Source of the DNA: DASQZK01 sp963764345
Lineage (GTDB): Bacteria > Bacteroidota > Bacteroidia > Bacteroidales > GCA-2748055
Assembly (NCBI GenBank): GCA_963764345.1
Contig: CAVXSF010000026.1
Coordinates: 1-64,000, forward strand
DNA: 64,000 nucleotides
Direction: 5' to 3'
The notes beneath the pieces were generated by a model. The model was not told where the DNA came from and searched no databases. It saw nothing but the letters and a program-made list of their open reading frames with translations. Below are positions 1 to 12,426 of this stretch, one piece after another. A program made the position numbers and the translations under genes. How positions within the stretch are numbered: the first letter of the stretch is position 1; each line of letters begins with the position of its first letter.

Positions 1-3000
1 CTACATTATTAGTACAGACTATAACCTATCACTTCACACCGCACATCGATCCGGGTGACGCAGAGGCGAGTGTGGCGATGGCTTGGATACGACCATTACG
101 GTTTATATTAATCCAAGGCCGAGGATCGAAGTTACAGCCGACGACACCCTGTGTTACGACGGGTCGACCAGCTTCACCCTGGTAAATCCGACGAACCAGA
201 CGGGCGAGTGGCGCTACGACCTGGATGTAACCTACCCGGCAGGTGTCACAGGAACCTTAAGTGACGGCACCAGCCAGACCGACCTGAACCTTACGGACAA
301 CCTGGTAAATACCACCCTGACCGTTCAGACGGTGACCTATCACTTCACACCGCACATCGATCCGGGTGACTCAGACGGCGAGTGTGGCAATGGCTTGGAT
401 ACGACCATTACGGTTTATATTAATCCAAGGCCGAGGATCGAAGTTACAGCCGACGACACCCTGTGTTACGACGGGTCAACCAGCTTCACCCTGGTAAATC
501 CGACGAACCAGACGGGCGAGTGGCGCTACGACCTGGATGTCACCTACCCGGCCGGTGTCACAGGAATATTAAGTGACGGCACCAGCCAAACCGACCTGAA
601 CCTTACGGACAACCTGGTGAATACCACACTGACCGTCCAGACGGTGACCTATCACTTCACACCGCACATTGATCCGGGTGACTCAGAGGGCGAGTGTGGC
701 AATGGCTTGGATACGACCATCACGGTGTACATCAACCCAAGACCGAGGATCGAAGTAGCTGTAGACGATACGCTCTGTTATGATGGCACGGCCGATATTA
801 CGATCACCAACCCGACCAACCAGACGGGCGAGTGGCGCTATGACCTGGATGTCACCTACCCGGCAGGTGTCACGGGAGTATTAAGTGACGGCACCAGCCA
901 GACCGATCTGAACCTGACGGACAACCTGGTAAATACCACCCTGACCGTTCAGATGGTAACCTATCACTTCACACCGCACATCGATCCGGGTGACGGCCAG
1001 GGCGAGTGTGGCAATGGCTTGGATACCACCATTACGGTTTATATCAATCCACGACCCAGGATCGAAGTAGCTGTAGACGATACCCTCTGCTATGATGGCA
1101 CGGCCGATATTACGATCACCAACCCGACGAACCAGACGGGTGAGTGGCGCTACGATCTGGATGTAACTTACCCGGCAGGTGTCACAGGAATATTAAGTGA
1201 TGGCACCAGCCAAACCGATCTGAACCTGACGGACAACCTGGTAAATACTACATTATTGGTCCAGACGGTAACCTATCACTTCACGCCGCACATCGATCCG
1301 GGTGACGGCCAGGGCGAGTGTGGCAATGGCTTGGATACCACCATTACGGTTTATATCAATCCACGACCCAGGATCGAGGTAGCTGTAGACGATACGCTCT
1401 GTTATGATGGCACGGCCGATATTACGATCACCAACCCGACCAACCAGACGGGCGAGTGGCGCTACGACCTGGATGTAACCTACCCGGCAGGTGTCACGGG
1501 AATATTAAGTGACGGCACCAGCCAGACCGACCTGAACCTGACAGACAACCTGGTAAATACTACATTATGGTCCAGACGGTAACCTATCACTTCACACCGC
1601 ACATCGATCCGGGTGACGGCCAGGGCGAGTGTGGCAATGGCGTGGATACCACCATTACGGTTTATATTAATCCACGACCGAGGATCGAAGTAGCTGTAGA
1701 CGATACGCTCTGCTATGATGGCACGGCTGATATTACGATCACCAACCCGACCAACCAGACGGGTGAGTGGCGTTACGATCTGGATGTAACCTACCCGGCA
1801 GGTGTCACAGGAATATTAAGTGACGGCACCAGCCAGACCGACCTGAACCTTACGGACAACCTTGTAAATACTACATTATTGGTACAGACGGTGACCTATC
1901 ACTTCACGCCGCACATCGATCCGGGTGACGGCGACGGCGAGTGTGGCAATGGCGTGGATACCACCATCACGGTTTATATTAATCCAAGGCCGAGGATCGA
2001 AGTTACAGCCGATGACACCCTGTGTTACGACGGGTCAACCAGCTTCACCCTGGTAAATCCGACGAACCAGACGGGCGAGTGGCGCTACGATCTGGATGTA
2101 ACCTACCCGGCAGGTGTCACAGGAATATTAAGTGACGGCACCAGCCAGACTGCCCTGAACCTGACAGACAACCTGGTAAATACCACTCTGACCGTTCAGA
2201 CGGTGACCTATCACTTCACACCGCACATCGATCCGGGTGACGGCGACGGCGAGTGTGGCGGAGGCTGTGGATACCACCATCACGGTTTACATCAACCCAA
2301 GACCGAGGATCGAAGTAGCTGTAGACGATACGCTCTGCTATGATGGCACGGCTGATATTACGATCACCAACCCGACGAACCAGACGGGCGAGTGGCGCTA
2401 CGACCTGGATGTAACCTACCCGGCAGGTGTCACGGGAATATTAAGTGACGGCACCAGCCAGACCGCCCTGAACCTGACGGACAACCTGGTAAATACCACA
2501 CTGACCGTTCAGACGGTGACCTATCACTTCACACCGCACATCGATCCGGGTGACGGCAGAGGCGAGTGTGGCAATGGCGTGGATACCACCATTACGGTTT
2601 ATATTAATCCAAGACCGAGGATCGAAGTTACAGCCGATGACACCCTGTGTTACGACGGGTCAACCAGCTTCACCCTGGTAAATCCAACGAACCAGACGGG
2701 CGAGTGGCGCTACGATCTGGATGTAACCTACCCGGCAGGTGTCACGGGAATATTAAGTGACGGCACCAGCCAAACCGATCTGAACCTGACAGACAACCTG
2801 GTAAATACCACCCTGACCGTTCAGATGGTAACCTATCACTTCACGCCGCACATCGATCCGGGTGACGGCGAGGGCGAGTGTGGCGGATGGCTTGGATACC
2901 ACCATTACGGTTTATATCAACCCAAGACCCAGGATCGAGGTAGCTGTAGACGATACGCTCTGCTATGATGGCACGGCCGATATTACGATCACCAACCCGA

Positions 3001-6000
3001 CGAACCAGACGGGTGAGTGGCGTTACGATCTGGATGTAACTTACCCGGCAGGTGTCACGGGAATATTAAGTGACGGCACCAGCCAAACCGACCTGAACCT
3101 GACGGACAACCTTGTAAATACTACATTATTAGTACAGACTGTAACCTATCACTTCACACCGCACATCGATCCGGGTGACTCAGACGGCGAGTGTGGCAAT
3201 GGCTTGGATACCACCATTACGGTTTATATTAATCCAAGGCCGAGGATCGAAGTTACAGCCGACGACACCCTGTGTTACAACGGGTCAACCAGCTTCACAC
3301 TGGTAAATCCGACCAACCAGACGGGCGAGTGGCGCTACGACCTGGATGTAACCTACCCGGCAGGTGTCACGGGAATATTAAGTGACGGCACCAGCCAGAC
3401 TGCCCTGAACCTGACGGACAACCTGGTAAATACCACCCTGACCGTCCAGATGGTAACCTATCACTTCACACCGCACATTGATCCGGGTGACGGAGAGGGT
3501 GAGTGTGGCGGAGGCTTGGATACCACCATTACGGTTTATATCAACCCACGACCCAGGATCGAGGTAGCAGTAGACGATACGCTCTGCTATGATGGCACGG
3601 CTGATATTACGATCACCAACCCGACGAACCAGACGGGTGAGTGGCGCTACGACCTGGATGTAACCTACCCGGCAGGTGTCACAGGAACATTAAGTGACGG
3701 CACCAGCCAGACCGACCTGAACCTGACGGACAACCTGGTAAATACCACCCTGACCGTTCAGATGGTAACCTATCACTTCACACCGCACATCGATCCGGGT
3801 GACGGCAGACGGCGAGTGTGGCGGAGGCGTGGATACGACCATCACGGTTTATATCAACCCACGACCCAGGATCGAGGTAGCTGTAGACGATACGCTCTGC
3901 TATGATGGCACGGCTGATATTACGATCACCAACCCGACGAACCAGACGGGCGAGTGGCGCTACGACCTGGATGTAACCTACCCGGCAGGTGTCACGGGAA
4001 CATTAAGTGACGGCACCAGCCAGACCGATCTGAACCTGACGGACAACCTGGTAAATACTACATTATTGTTCAGACGGTAACCTATCACTTCACACCGCAC
4101 ATTGATCCGGGTGACGGCAGACGGCGAGTGTGGCAATGGCTTGGATACCACCATTACGGTTTATATTAATCCAAGGCCGAGGATCGAAGTTACAGCCGAC
4201 GACACCCTGTGTTACGACGGGTCAACCAGCTTCACCCTGGTAAATCCGACGAACCAGACGGGCGAGTGGCGCTACGATCTGGATGTAACCTACCCGGCAG
4301 GTGTCACAGGAATTTTAAGTGACGGCACCAGCCAGACCGCCCTGAACCTGACAGACAACCTGGTAAATACCACTCTGACCGTTCAAATGGTAACCTATCA
4401 CTTCACACCGCACATCGATCCGGGTGACGGCGAGGGCGAGTGTGGCGGAGGGCTTGGATACTACCATTACGGTTTATATTAATCCACGACCCAGGATCGA
4501 GGTAGCTGTAGACGATACGCTCTGCTATGATGGCACGGCTGATATTACGATCACCAACCCGACGAACCAGACGGGTGAGTGGCGTTACGACCTGGATGTA
4601 ACTTACCCGGCAGGTGTCACAGGAATATTAAGTGACGGCACCAGCCAGACCGCCCTGAACCTGACAGACAACCTTGTAAATACTACATTATTGTACAGAC
4701 GGTAACCTATCACTTCACACCGCACATCGATCCGGGTGACGCGACGGCGAGTGTGGCAATGGCTTGGATACCACCATTACGGTTTATATTAATCCAAGAC
4801 CGAGGATCGAAGTTACAGCCGACGACACCCTGTGTTACGACGGGTCAACCAGCTTCACCCTGGTAAATCCGACGAACCAGACGGGCGAGTGGCGCTACGA
4901 CCTGGATGTCACCTACCCGGCAGGTGTCACAGGAATATTAAGTGACGGCACCAGCCAGACCGCCCTGAACCTGACAGATAACCTGGTAAATACCACCCTG
5001 ACCGTCCAGACGGTGACCTATCACTTCACACCGCACATTGATCCGGGTGACGGAGAGGGTGAGTGTGGCGGAGGCTTGGATACCACCATCACGGTGTACA
5101 TCAACCCACGACCCAGGATCGAGGTAGCAGTAGACGATACGCTCTGCTATGATGGCACGGCCGATATTACGATCACCAACCCGACGAACCAGACGGGTCG
5201 AGTGGCGCTATGACCTGGATGTCACCTACCCGGCAGGTGTCACAGGAACCTTAAGTGACGGCACCAGCCAGACCGACCTGAACCTTACGGACAACCTGGC
5301 AAATACCACGCTGACCGTCCAGACGGTAACTTATCACTTCACACCGCACATTGATCCGGGTGACTGGCAGAGGGCGAGTGTGGCAATGGCGTGGATACGA
5401 CCATCACGGTGTACATTAACCCACGACCCAGGATCGAAGTAGCTGTAGACGATACGCTCTGCTATGATGGCACGGCCGATATTACGATCACCAACCCGAC
5501 GAACCAGACGGGCGAGTGGCGCTACGACCTGGATGTCACCTACCCGGCAGGTGTCACGGGAATATTAAGTGACGGCACCAGCCAGACCGATCTGAACCTG
5601 ACGGACAACCTGGTAAATACCACACTGACCGTTCAGATGGTAACTTATCACTTCACACCGCACATCGATCCGGGTGACGGCGACAGCGAGTGTGGCGGAG
5701 GCGTGGATACGACTGTCACCGTATATATCAACCCTCAACCCTTGATCCAGGTTAATTACTCTCCAGACAGTGTTCTGTGTAATATTGATACCATCGATTT
5801 TACAGTTGTTTCCGGCAATGGATCGGTGACCGGACAATGGGTTTACGATATAACTTATACCGCTTCGGATGAAAATCTTATAGAAGGAGAATCAGGAGCA
5901 TCCGATACAACGGCGGCTACATTCTCCCAGGCCCTGATTAATACTTCTGATCGGCTTCAATGGATTGAGTATACTTTCATGCCAAAAATTAAAGACCCGA

Positions 6001-9000
6001 AGACCGGGCTGAATTACTGTATGAATGGTCAGTCCTATAAGGTAAGAATATGGTTGAATCCAACACCACATCTGGAGGCAATTGCTGAGGATACTATTTA
6101 CTGTGATTCATCTACTGTGAGATTTGATATCAGGAACATTAACGGGAATGTTTACGGAGATAAAGTATATGAAGTAGTTGTTGACTATACTCCGGGAACA
6201 GTAAACAGCACCTTCGTTCCCGGTGACTTTACTCTTGAGAATCCCGTAACTATTTTTGATCAGCTGGTTAACCTGACAGATTCCCTTCAGGAGATCCGTT
6301 ATACTTTCCGACCAAAGATCTGGAATCCCGGGAACTCCGTCGGAAAACACTGTGATAACGGCATAGATACAACCATTGTAATTTATCTCAACCCAACCCC
6401 CAGGATTGTTGCGGTTCTTAATCCGGATTCCGTCGTTTGTGATACTTCAATTATTGACATTCAGTTTAGTGAAGGGAATCCAAAGATAATTGGCCAGAGA
6501 TATTATTATCTGGATTCAGAATTTACCGGATCTGTTTCAGGAGTTACTCCTGACGGATTGTACCCACTCGATGCTATCATTTCCGATTTACTGGTTAATA
6601 ACACTAAAAATCTGCAAATCGTTACTTACCATATTAAACCTGTTTTCAGAAATACAAACGGGCATGATCCGCATTGCGAACGAGGCATTGATACCACTAT
6701 AAGGATTTATCTAAATCCTACCCCCATTTTCGATTCTGTATATGTTTCGGATACCGTGATCTGCAACAAGTCAGTCATCGCATTCCGGTTCTATAATTCA
6801 CAAATGCTTTTACCTACGAGTTCTATAGTTTATGGTCTCACCACCGGTTATTCAGCTACTGACATAAGCGGAGTAACTCCCGACGGAGCCGGTTATCCAA
6901 ATCTACTACTCGGATTTGCAGATACACTTGATAACAGTTCAACGGTAATACAATCGATTATTTATCATTTTACACCGAAAATTGACGACTCTGTCCGGGG
7001 ATTAATGTGCAGTAATGGAGTGCAGGAATCAAGGGTCGTTAAGGTTGTTCCAACGCTATCAGATACGGCTGATACACCAGAGTTTATAGGCGGACATAAC
7101 ATCAAATGCTTTAGTGAAGCAAACGGCAGTATTTTGTTATCACCGTCAGGAGGATATTATCCCAGGCCGTATCATTACGAGTGGTATAGTGAAGGTTCTC
7201 CTGCCGGTGGAGATTCACCAACCATTAACAATTTGAAGTCTGGTTGGTACAGCTTCAATATAACGGATGCTATTGGATGCAGCTATATGGATTCTGTTCA
7301 ATTAACACAGCCGGATACGATTCTCACAAGTCATACTACCAGGAATGTTAAATGTGATGGAAGTAATTATTATGATGGAGCCTTATACGTGACTGTAGCA
7401 GGTGGTGTTCCCGGATTTGATTTTACCTGGCGGGGGCCGGAGGGATTTATCAGTCATCAACAGGACAGCATAACCAATCTACGTTCCGGGGGATATTTTC
7501 TTACATTAATGGATACCAATGCCTGTCGGTATGATACCTTTTACTACATTGACAACCCACCTGAAGTGACCATTACTCCTGAAACCAGCCATTTTGGCGA
7601 TTTCAATGTTTCATGTACGGGATTTGCAAACGGATGGATACACAGCAATGTTTTTGGAACCGGAGAGCCGTTATACTATCATTACATATGGAGAGACGGG
7701 GCAGGGAATATTGTTGACAGTACGGAAAACCTGGCCAATATCCCGGCTGATAATTACAGGTTAAGTGTTACAGATTCGATCGGATGTTACTCGACCCTTG
7801 TTATCCCGCTTAAGGAGCCGGATTCTCTGCAAATTAGCCGCACGGGAACTGCTCATGCTGCAGGTTTCGATATCAGTTGCTTCGGCCTTTCCGATGGCAT
7901 TATAAATATCGATATAAGCGGTAGTCACAGCTACAGGCAGGGCAAGTCATATTCTTGGACAAAGGCCGGGGATGCCTCTTTTGATGAAACAACAAAGGAT
8001 ATCAGCGGGCTTGACACAGGAACGTATGTTATTGTGGTTACCGATACCTTCAATTGTGCGGCTCAGGCAGCTTATTCTCTATTATCACCTCCTGAAATTC
8101 AGCTGGCGGTAGAGGATTCCTCTAACTATAACGGGTATAATGTATCCTGTAAATCATTAAATAACGGAAGCTATAATTTCTCCATTTCAGGTGGTTATGG
8201 CGGGTTCAGTTATAACTGGACAACGATGGATGGACACATTGATGTACCTTCAGACCTCGATCAGTCAGCACTGACGGCGGGAACCTATCATCTGAAAGCA
8301 ACAGATAATATATCCTGTTTTAAAGATTGGACTTTTGTTCTTCATGAACCAGATACACTGGCAGTCAATCCTGTTATGAGCGATTATCATTCTTTCAATA
8401 TTGCCTGTTTCAATGGGAATGATGGCACCATTACTCTGAATCCTTCCGGTGGTCTTGGTCCTTATCTTTTTAACTGGACGGGCAGTGGTCAGGGAATTAT
8501 TGACGGTGATCAGGATCAGACGGAGTTAACTGCTGGTAATTATTCAGTGCAGTTTACTGACAACAATAATTGTCTCTTTACGCATGACTTCCTGCTTAAC
8601 CAGCCTGAACAGGTTGAAACCAGCATAACCCCTGCCACCATTCATTGTTTTGGTTTGAATACCGGTTCAGCAGACCTTTCGGTAACAGGTGGCATTTCTC
8701 CGTACAGTTTTCTTTGGAATAACGGAGAAATCAGCGAAGATATCGATTCATTGTATGTGGGAAGGTATTATGTAATGGTAACCGATCAGAACAATTGCCA
8801 AAAATCTGATTCCACCGATATTGCGGAACCGCCTGAGATCATTGTGAGCCTTGACGCTCCGCAGAAATTCAACGGAAGAATGATCTCCTGTTTCGGAAGG
8901 TCTGATGCTGATATTCTTACGAATGTTACAGGAGGTGTCGGGGCCTTCAGGTATAGCTGGTTACCGGGAGGGATTACCTCGGATAACTTGTACAATATAC

Positions 9001-9806
9001 CTGCCGGAAATTATGTACTTTCCGTGATGGATGAGAATGATTGTGTGGTATATGACAGCATTGAAATCACACAACCTCAGCCTGTTACTACAGAAATCTA
9101 TTCTAAAGAGCCATCCTGTTACGGCTTTACAGATGGAGAAATTACACTGTTGCCCAAAGGAGGGACGCCTGATTATCTCATTAACTGGCAGGAAACAGGA
9201 AAACAAGGTCAGACTGCCGACAGTGTGGGTGAAGGATACTATCATGTAGAAATAAGGGATTTGAACAATTGTACGCTGGATACGATAACTAGAGTTGATC
9301 AACCTGATTCCATGTTCATCATGACAGATATTACCGAACCCGACTGTCCGGATAAGCCAAACGGCGGAATCAGGCTCAATGCTAATGGAGGAACACCACC
9401 ATATTCATTTGTCTGGTCAGATGACAGTAGGGGGAGTTACCTTGAAGATCTTGCAGAGGGAACCTATGTCGTTTATGTTACGGATATCAATCAGTGTATT
9501 ATCAGTGACAGTCTTGTGCTAAAGAGTCTGAATAATTCCTGTCTTCTTATTCCGACAGCATTTACACCAAATGGTGATGGGTACAATGATATATGGGAAA
9601 TTGACAATATTCAGCTCTATCCCGAAGCCGTTATCGAAATATTTAGTCGTTGGGGTGAAGAGATCTTCCATTCAGACAAGGGATATGATAACCCCTGGGA
9701 TGGTACTTTCAGGGGACGTGATCTGCCTATCGATTCGTATTTTTATATCATCGATCTCGGTAAAGGACGGGAACCGATTACAGGTAATGTAACTATCATT
9801 AAATAG
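1..9806 (+). CDS. Giant T9SS-secreted repeat adhesin (3' part, frameshift-broken)
   Basis: This is the C-terminal part of a very large cell-surface protein; the window starts inside it, so about 3,270 residues are visible. Order of parts: 18 near-identical 104-residue repeats (to 5705), 4 diverged units of about 108-113 residues (5706 to about 7035), 10 SprB-type repeats (about 7090-9540) and a gliding-motility-type sorting domain (about 9541-9803). The sorting domain marks it as a type B T9SS substrate, exported and held at the outer surface. The reading frame is intact from 5391 to the stop, but about 12 one- or two-base indels break it between about 60 and 5390. They look like consensus errors in a hard-to-assemble array, since the protein pattern resumes at once in the new frame. 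PorP/SprF lies directly downstream. Adhesion or motility is inferred from the family; the ligand is unknown. Confidence 0.88.
86..5705 (+). repeat. 18 tandem copies of a 312-bp coding repeat
   Basis: Each unit starts at a conserved DTTITVYINPRPRIEV segment and spans 312 bp (104 residues); unit starts at 86, 398 and 710 show the period directly. Two subtypes alternate: A (TADDTLCYDGSTSFTLVNP) and B (AVDDTLCYDGTADITITNP). Reading through the frameshifts the order is AABBBBABABABBABABB. The rest of each unit, including NQTGEWRYDLDVTYPAGVTG and TVTYHFTPHIDPGD, is nearly invariant, so homogenisation by recombination is likely. Net indels add 4 bp over the array. Each unit keeps two cysteines (TLCYDG and GECGNG). 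The fold is probably an Ig-like beta sandwich, which is an inference from length and composition. Confidence 0.95.
5706..7035 (+). repeat. Four diverged relatives of the 104-residue unit
   Basis: After the last near-identical unit come four units starting near 5706, 6033, 6366 and 6690. Each opens with a YINPQP, WLNPTP or YLNPTP motif and keeps the paired cysteines, for example SVLCNID with YCMNG, SVVCDTS with HCERG and TVICNKS with MCSNG. Lengths vary from about 108 to 113 residues and sequence identity to the main array is low. They look like old, no longer homogenised copies and form the join to the SprB-type region. Confidence 0.8.
7090..9540 (+). repeat. Ten SprB-type repeats
   Basis: About ten units of roughly 80 residues each carry the SprB pattern: an opening xxxCFGxxDGxI-like stretch, a middle GGxxPYxFxW segment, then LxxGxYxVxVTDxNxC and QPD at the end. 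Opening motifs include NIKCFSEANGSI, FDISCFGLSDGII, FNIACFNGNDGTI and EPSCYGFTDGEI. In Flavobacterium SprB, such repeats belong to mobile surface adhesins for gliding. Here they link the repeat array to the sorting domain. The call rests on motif recognition, not on a profile search. Confidence 0.85.
9541..9803 (+). other. Gliding-motility-type C-terminal sorting domain (type B T9SS signal)
   Basis: The last roughly 87 residues carry IPTAFTPNGDGYND, then IEIFSRWGEEIF, then NPWDGTFRG and a final YFYIIDLGKG...TGNVTIIK. This is the CHU_C / TIGR04131-type domain that directs type B substrates through the T9SS. It ends at the stop codon, as expected for a C-terminal signal. Confidence 0.93.
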
Positions 9807-9861
9807 ACGCGTATGATACGAGGCATAAAGAATATTAGGTTTACAATTAGCGTGTAACATT

Positions 9862-10848
9862 TTGAAAATAAGAAAGAGACATATTGTAACCGTTTTGTTT
9901 TGGCTGGGTTTTGCCTTTTCTGGCATTGCGCAACAATTACCTTTGTATACACAGTATATCAACAATGGCTTTCTTCTTAACCCGGCAATGACGGGGTATG
10001 ATGGTTATACTTCTCTCAACCTTACGGCCAGAAAGGACTGGGTTGGTTTTCCCGGTGCACCGCTGACTTATTCATTGAGCGGGCAGACCAGATTGTTTCA
10101 ACAACCTCATCATGTTGTAAGCCGCCGGTCAGGTATGAACCGCCTCAAAGCCAAAACAAAGGGAAGGGTAGGGCTTGGTGGTTATATTTTCAATGATGTA
10201 AGCGGAGCTATTGCCAGAACCGGCCTCAACCTGAGTTATGCGTATCACATATACATGTATAAGAGCCAGCTTTCCTTTGGACTGGCTGGTCAGTTTTTTC
10301 AGTTCAAGATTGGAGATACACTAAGCTTTTTCAATCCTGCAGACCCGCTTGTTGGATCGGGTTATCATCGTGTTGCTTATATCCCGGATGCAAATTTTGG
10401 TGTTTTCTGGACGAGCGGTACCTGGTTTGCCGGATTTTCAGCAAATCAGCTCTTTCAGTCGGTTGTTAAACTGGGCAGCGGCGATCTTGGCAACCTGAAA
10501 ATGTACAGGCATTATTATTTCCTGGGAGGATACAGGTTCGTCAATGTGCGTTCAGGTTTTGATTTTGAACCCACATTGCTGGTTAATACATCAAGACAAT
10601 TTGTCCCACAGGCAGATCTGACCATGAAAGTGTTTTACAAAACTGACTACTGGGCCGGAATATCCTATCGGACCAGCGGCGCAATTTCGACCATGTTTGG
10701 TGTGAAAGCAGATAAGTTATATATCGGGTATGCTGTTGATTTTGCACTTTCATCTATACGAAAGTACAGTTTTGGTTCTCATGAAGTACTTTTGTCGGTG
10801 AAATTCGGGTCAAATGAACGAAGGTTCAGGTGGCTGAACAGGTATTAA
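9862..10848 (+). CDS. PorP/SprF family type IX secretion membrane protein
   Basis: This 328-residue protein begins with a signal peptide (hydrophobic VTVLFWLGFAFSGIA, cleavage near AQQ) followed by the family hallmark LPLYTQYINNGFLLNPAMTGY. The rest alternates beta-strand segments as in an outer-membrane barrel. PorP/SprF proteins are paired with type B T9SS substrates; in Flavobacterium SprF is needed to export SprB. The gene starts 55 bp after the adhesin stop on the same strand, so the two are very likely co-transcribed. The start used is TTG; it gives a complete signal peptide and no better ATG lies upstream in frame. Confidence 0.92.
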   Translation: MKIRKRHIVTVLFWLGFAFSGIAQQLPLYTQYINNGFLLNPAMTGYDGYTSLNLTARKDWVGFPGAPLTYSLSGQTRLFQQPHHVVSRRSGMNRLKAKTKGRVGLGGYIFNDVSGAIARTGLNLSYAYHIYMYKSQLSFGLAGQFFQFKIGDTLSFFNPADPLVGSGYHRVAYIPDANFGVFWTSGTWFAGFSANQLFQSVVKLGSGDLGNLKMYRHYYFLGGYRFVNVRSGFDFEPTLLVNTSRQFVPQADLTMKVFYKTDYWAGISYRTSGAISTMFGVKADKLYIGYAVDFALSSIRKYSFGSHEVLLSVKFGSNERRFRWLNRY

Positions 10849-10858
10849 CATTCTTTGT

Positions 10859-12346
10859 ATGGGAATAATAAAGAAGCAGGCTATCAAGGGTACGGTGTAT
10901 TCTTATATCGGAGTTGTTATTGGATTTGTTACTGCAGCTATCCTTTTCCCACGAATACTGTCCCCAGGTGAAATTGGTCTTCTGAAGCTGCTGGTTTCCT
11001 TCTCCATCATATTTGCACAGTTAGGATCTCTAGGCTTTATCAATGTCATGAACCGGCTCTTTCCATATTTCAGGGACCGGGAGAGCGGACACCAGGGATT
11101 TCTTTCCGTAGCAATGTCGGTTTCCTTAGTAGGTTTTTTCATCACCTGGGTCGTCCTTCAATTGTTCAAGCCTCTAATCGTAGGCAATAATATTGAAAAT
11201 TCAAGGCTCTTCGTTCAATATTTTAATTATCTCGTTCCACTTATCTTTTTTACTATTTTCCTGAACCTTTTTGATTCCTATTTGAAAGTTATCTACGATG
11301 CCGTAATCGGAACGATACTCAGGGAACTCGTTCAAAGAATCCTTATCCTGGCCGCACTGATCATTTATTTTACAGGCATCGTCAGCCTGAAAGGATTTGT
11401 CATTTTGTATATTGTTTCACTCAGCCTCCCCACGGTCATTTTGTTAATGATTATCATTAGAAGAGGTCAGTTTAAGCTGACCAGGCCCGGACTGGTATTT
11501 ACAAAGCAGATCAATAAGGAAATCCTAAGCCTGTGCTTTTACGGGGTGATTCTTGGGTTTTGGCGGTATAGCCATAATGCAGATCGACAGTATCATGGTA
11601 AACAAATTCCTGGGTATTGAGCTACCGGGATTTATGCCACGACCTTTTATTTCGGCACACTGATCCTGATTCCTTCGCGTCCGCTTATCAAGATTGCTAC
11701 AACTGTTCTTGCAGATTCCTGGAAAGAAAATGATCTGGATAATATCAGGCTTATATATAGTAAAAGCTCAATAAATCAGGCGGTTTTCAGCGTGTTGCTT
11801 TTTATCGGTTTATGGGTTAACATTGAAAACATATTTCATATTCTTCCTCCTGAGTATGAGGCGGGCAAGTGGGTAATCTTCTTTATCGGGCTGACTAATG
11901 TTGTGGAAATGTCGACTGGCATCAATAATGTGATCCTTCAAACTTCCGTGCATTATCGTCTTAATGCCTTGATCATTTTTATTTCATTAATCACACTGAT
12001 CATTTCCAACCTTTTCCTCATTAAGGCTGCCGGAATGGCCGGTGCTGCCATGGCCACTCTTATCACGACGGTTGTGACCAATCTTATCCGGTACTTCTTT
12101 CTGAAAGTAAAATTCAATATGCAACCCTTCGATTACCGTATTTTTATTTTAATGGGTATTGGAGGTTTTTCTTATATTGTCGGACATTTCATACCGGTAT
12201 CCGATAATTTTATCATCGATATTATTATCAGAAGTACAGTTACAGGTATTGCCTTTATCATACTTGTACTGGCCTTTAAAATATCAGAGGATATCACTGA
12301 GGTATACACTCAGCTGATAAGAGGAGATTTCCTGAAGAGGCGATGA
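10859..12346 (+). CDS. Wzx-like polysaccharide flippase (two frameshifts)
   Basis: The protein is a multi-spanning membrane protein of the polysaccharide export (MATE/MOP) type, which flips lipid-linked sugar units across the inner membrane. The first part (10859-11620) gives MGIIKKQAIKGTVYSYIGVV and several transmembrane helices; the second (from about 11640) continues with TTFYFGTLILIPSRPLIKIA and further helices. Two compensating one-base changes near 11560 and 11630 break the frame; between them the sequence still reads MQIDSIMVNKFLGIELPG, so the gene was intact recently or is intact in the cell. It starts 10 bp after PorP/SprF and leads into three glycosyltransferase genes. Total length of about 495 residues fits the family. 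Confidence 0.8.
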
Positions 12347-12426
12347 TGGAAAAATGACTGCAAATTTTTCAGGATTAGGGAAAGGCGTAAGGACGTTAGT
12401 CAAATTTTCTATGTAAGGATTTCATT

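Noticed and set aside
1555..5390. A family of separate small adhesin genes
   Set aside because: The pieces join in register across one-base breaks and share the exact repeat phase, so they are one gene.
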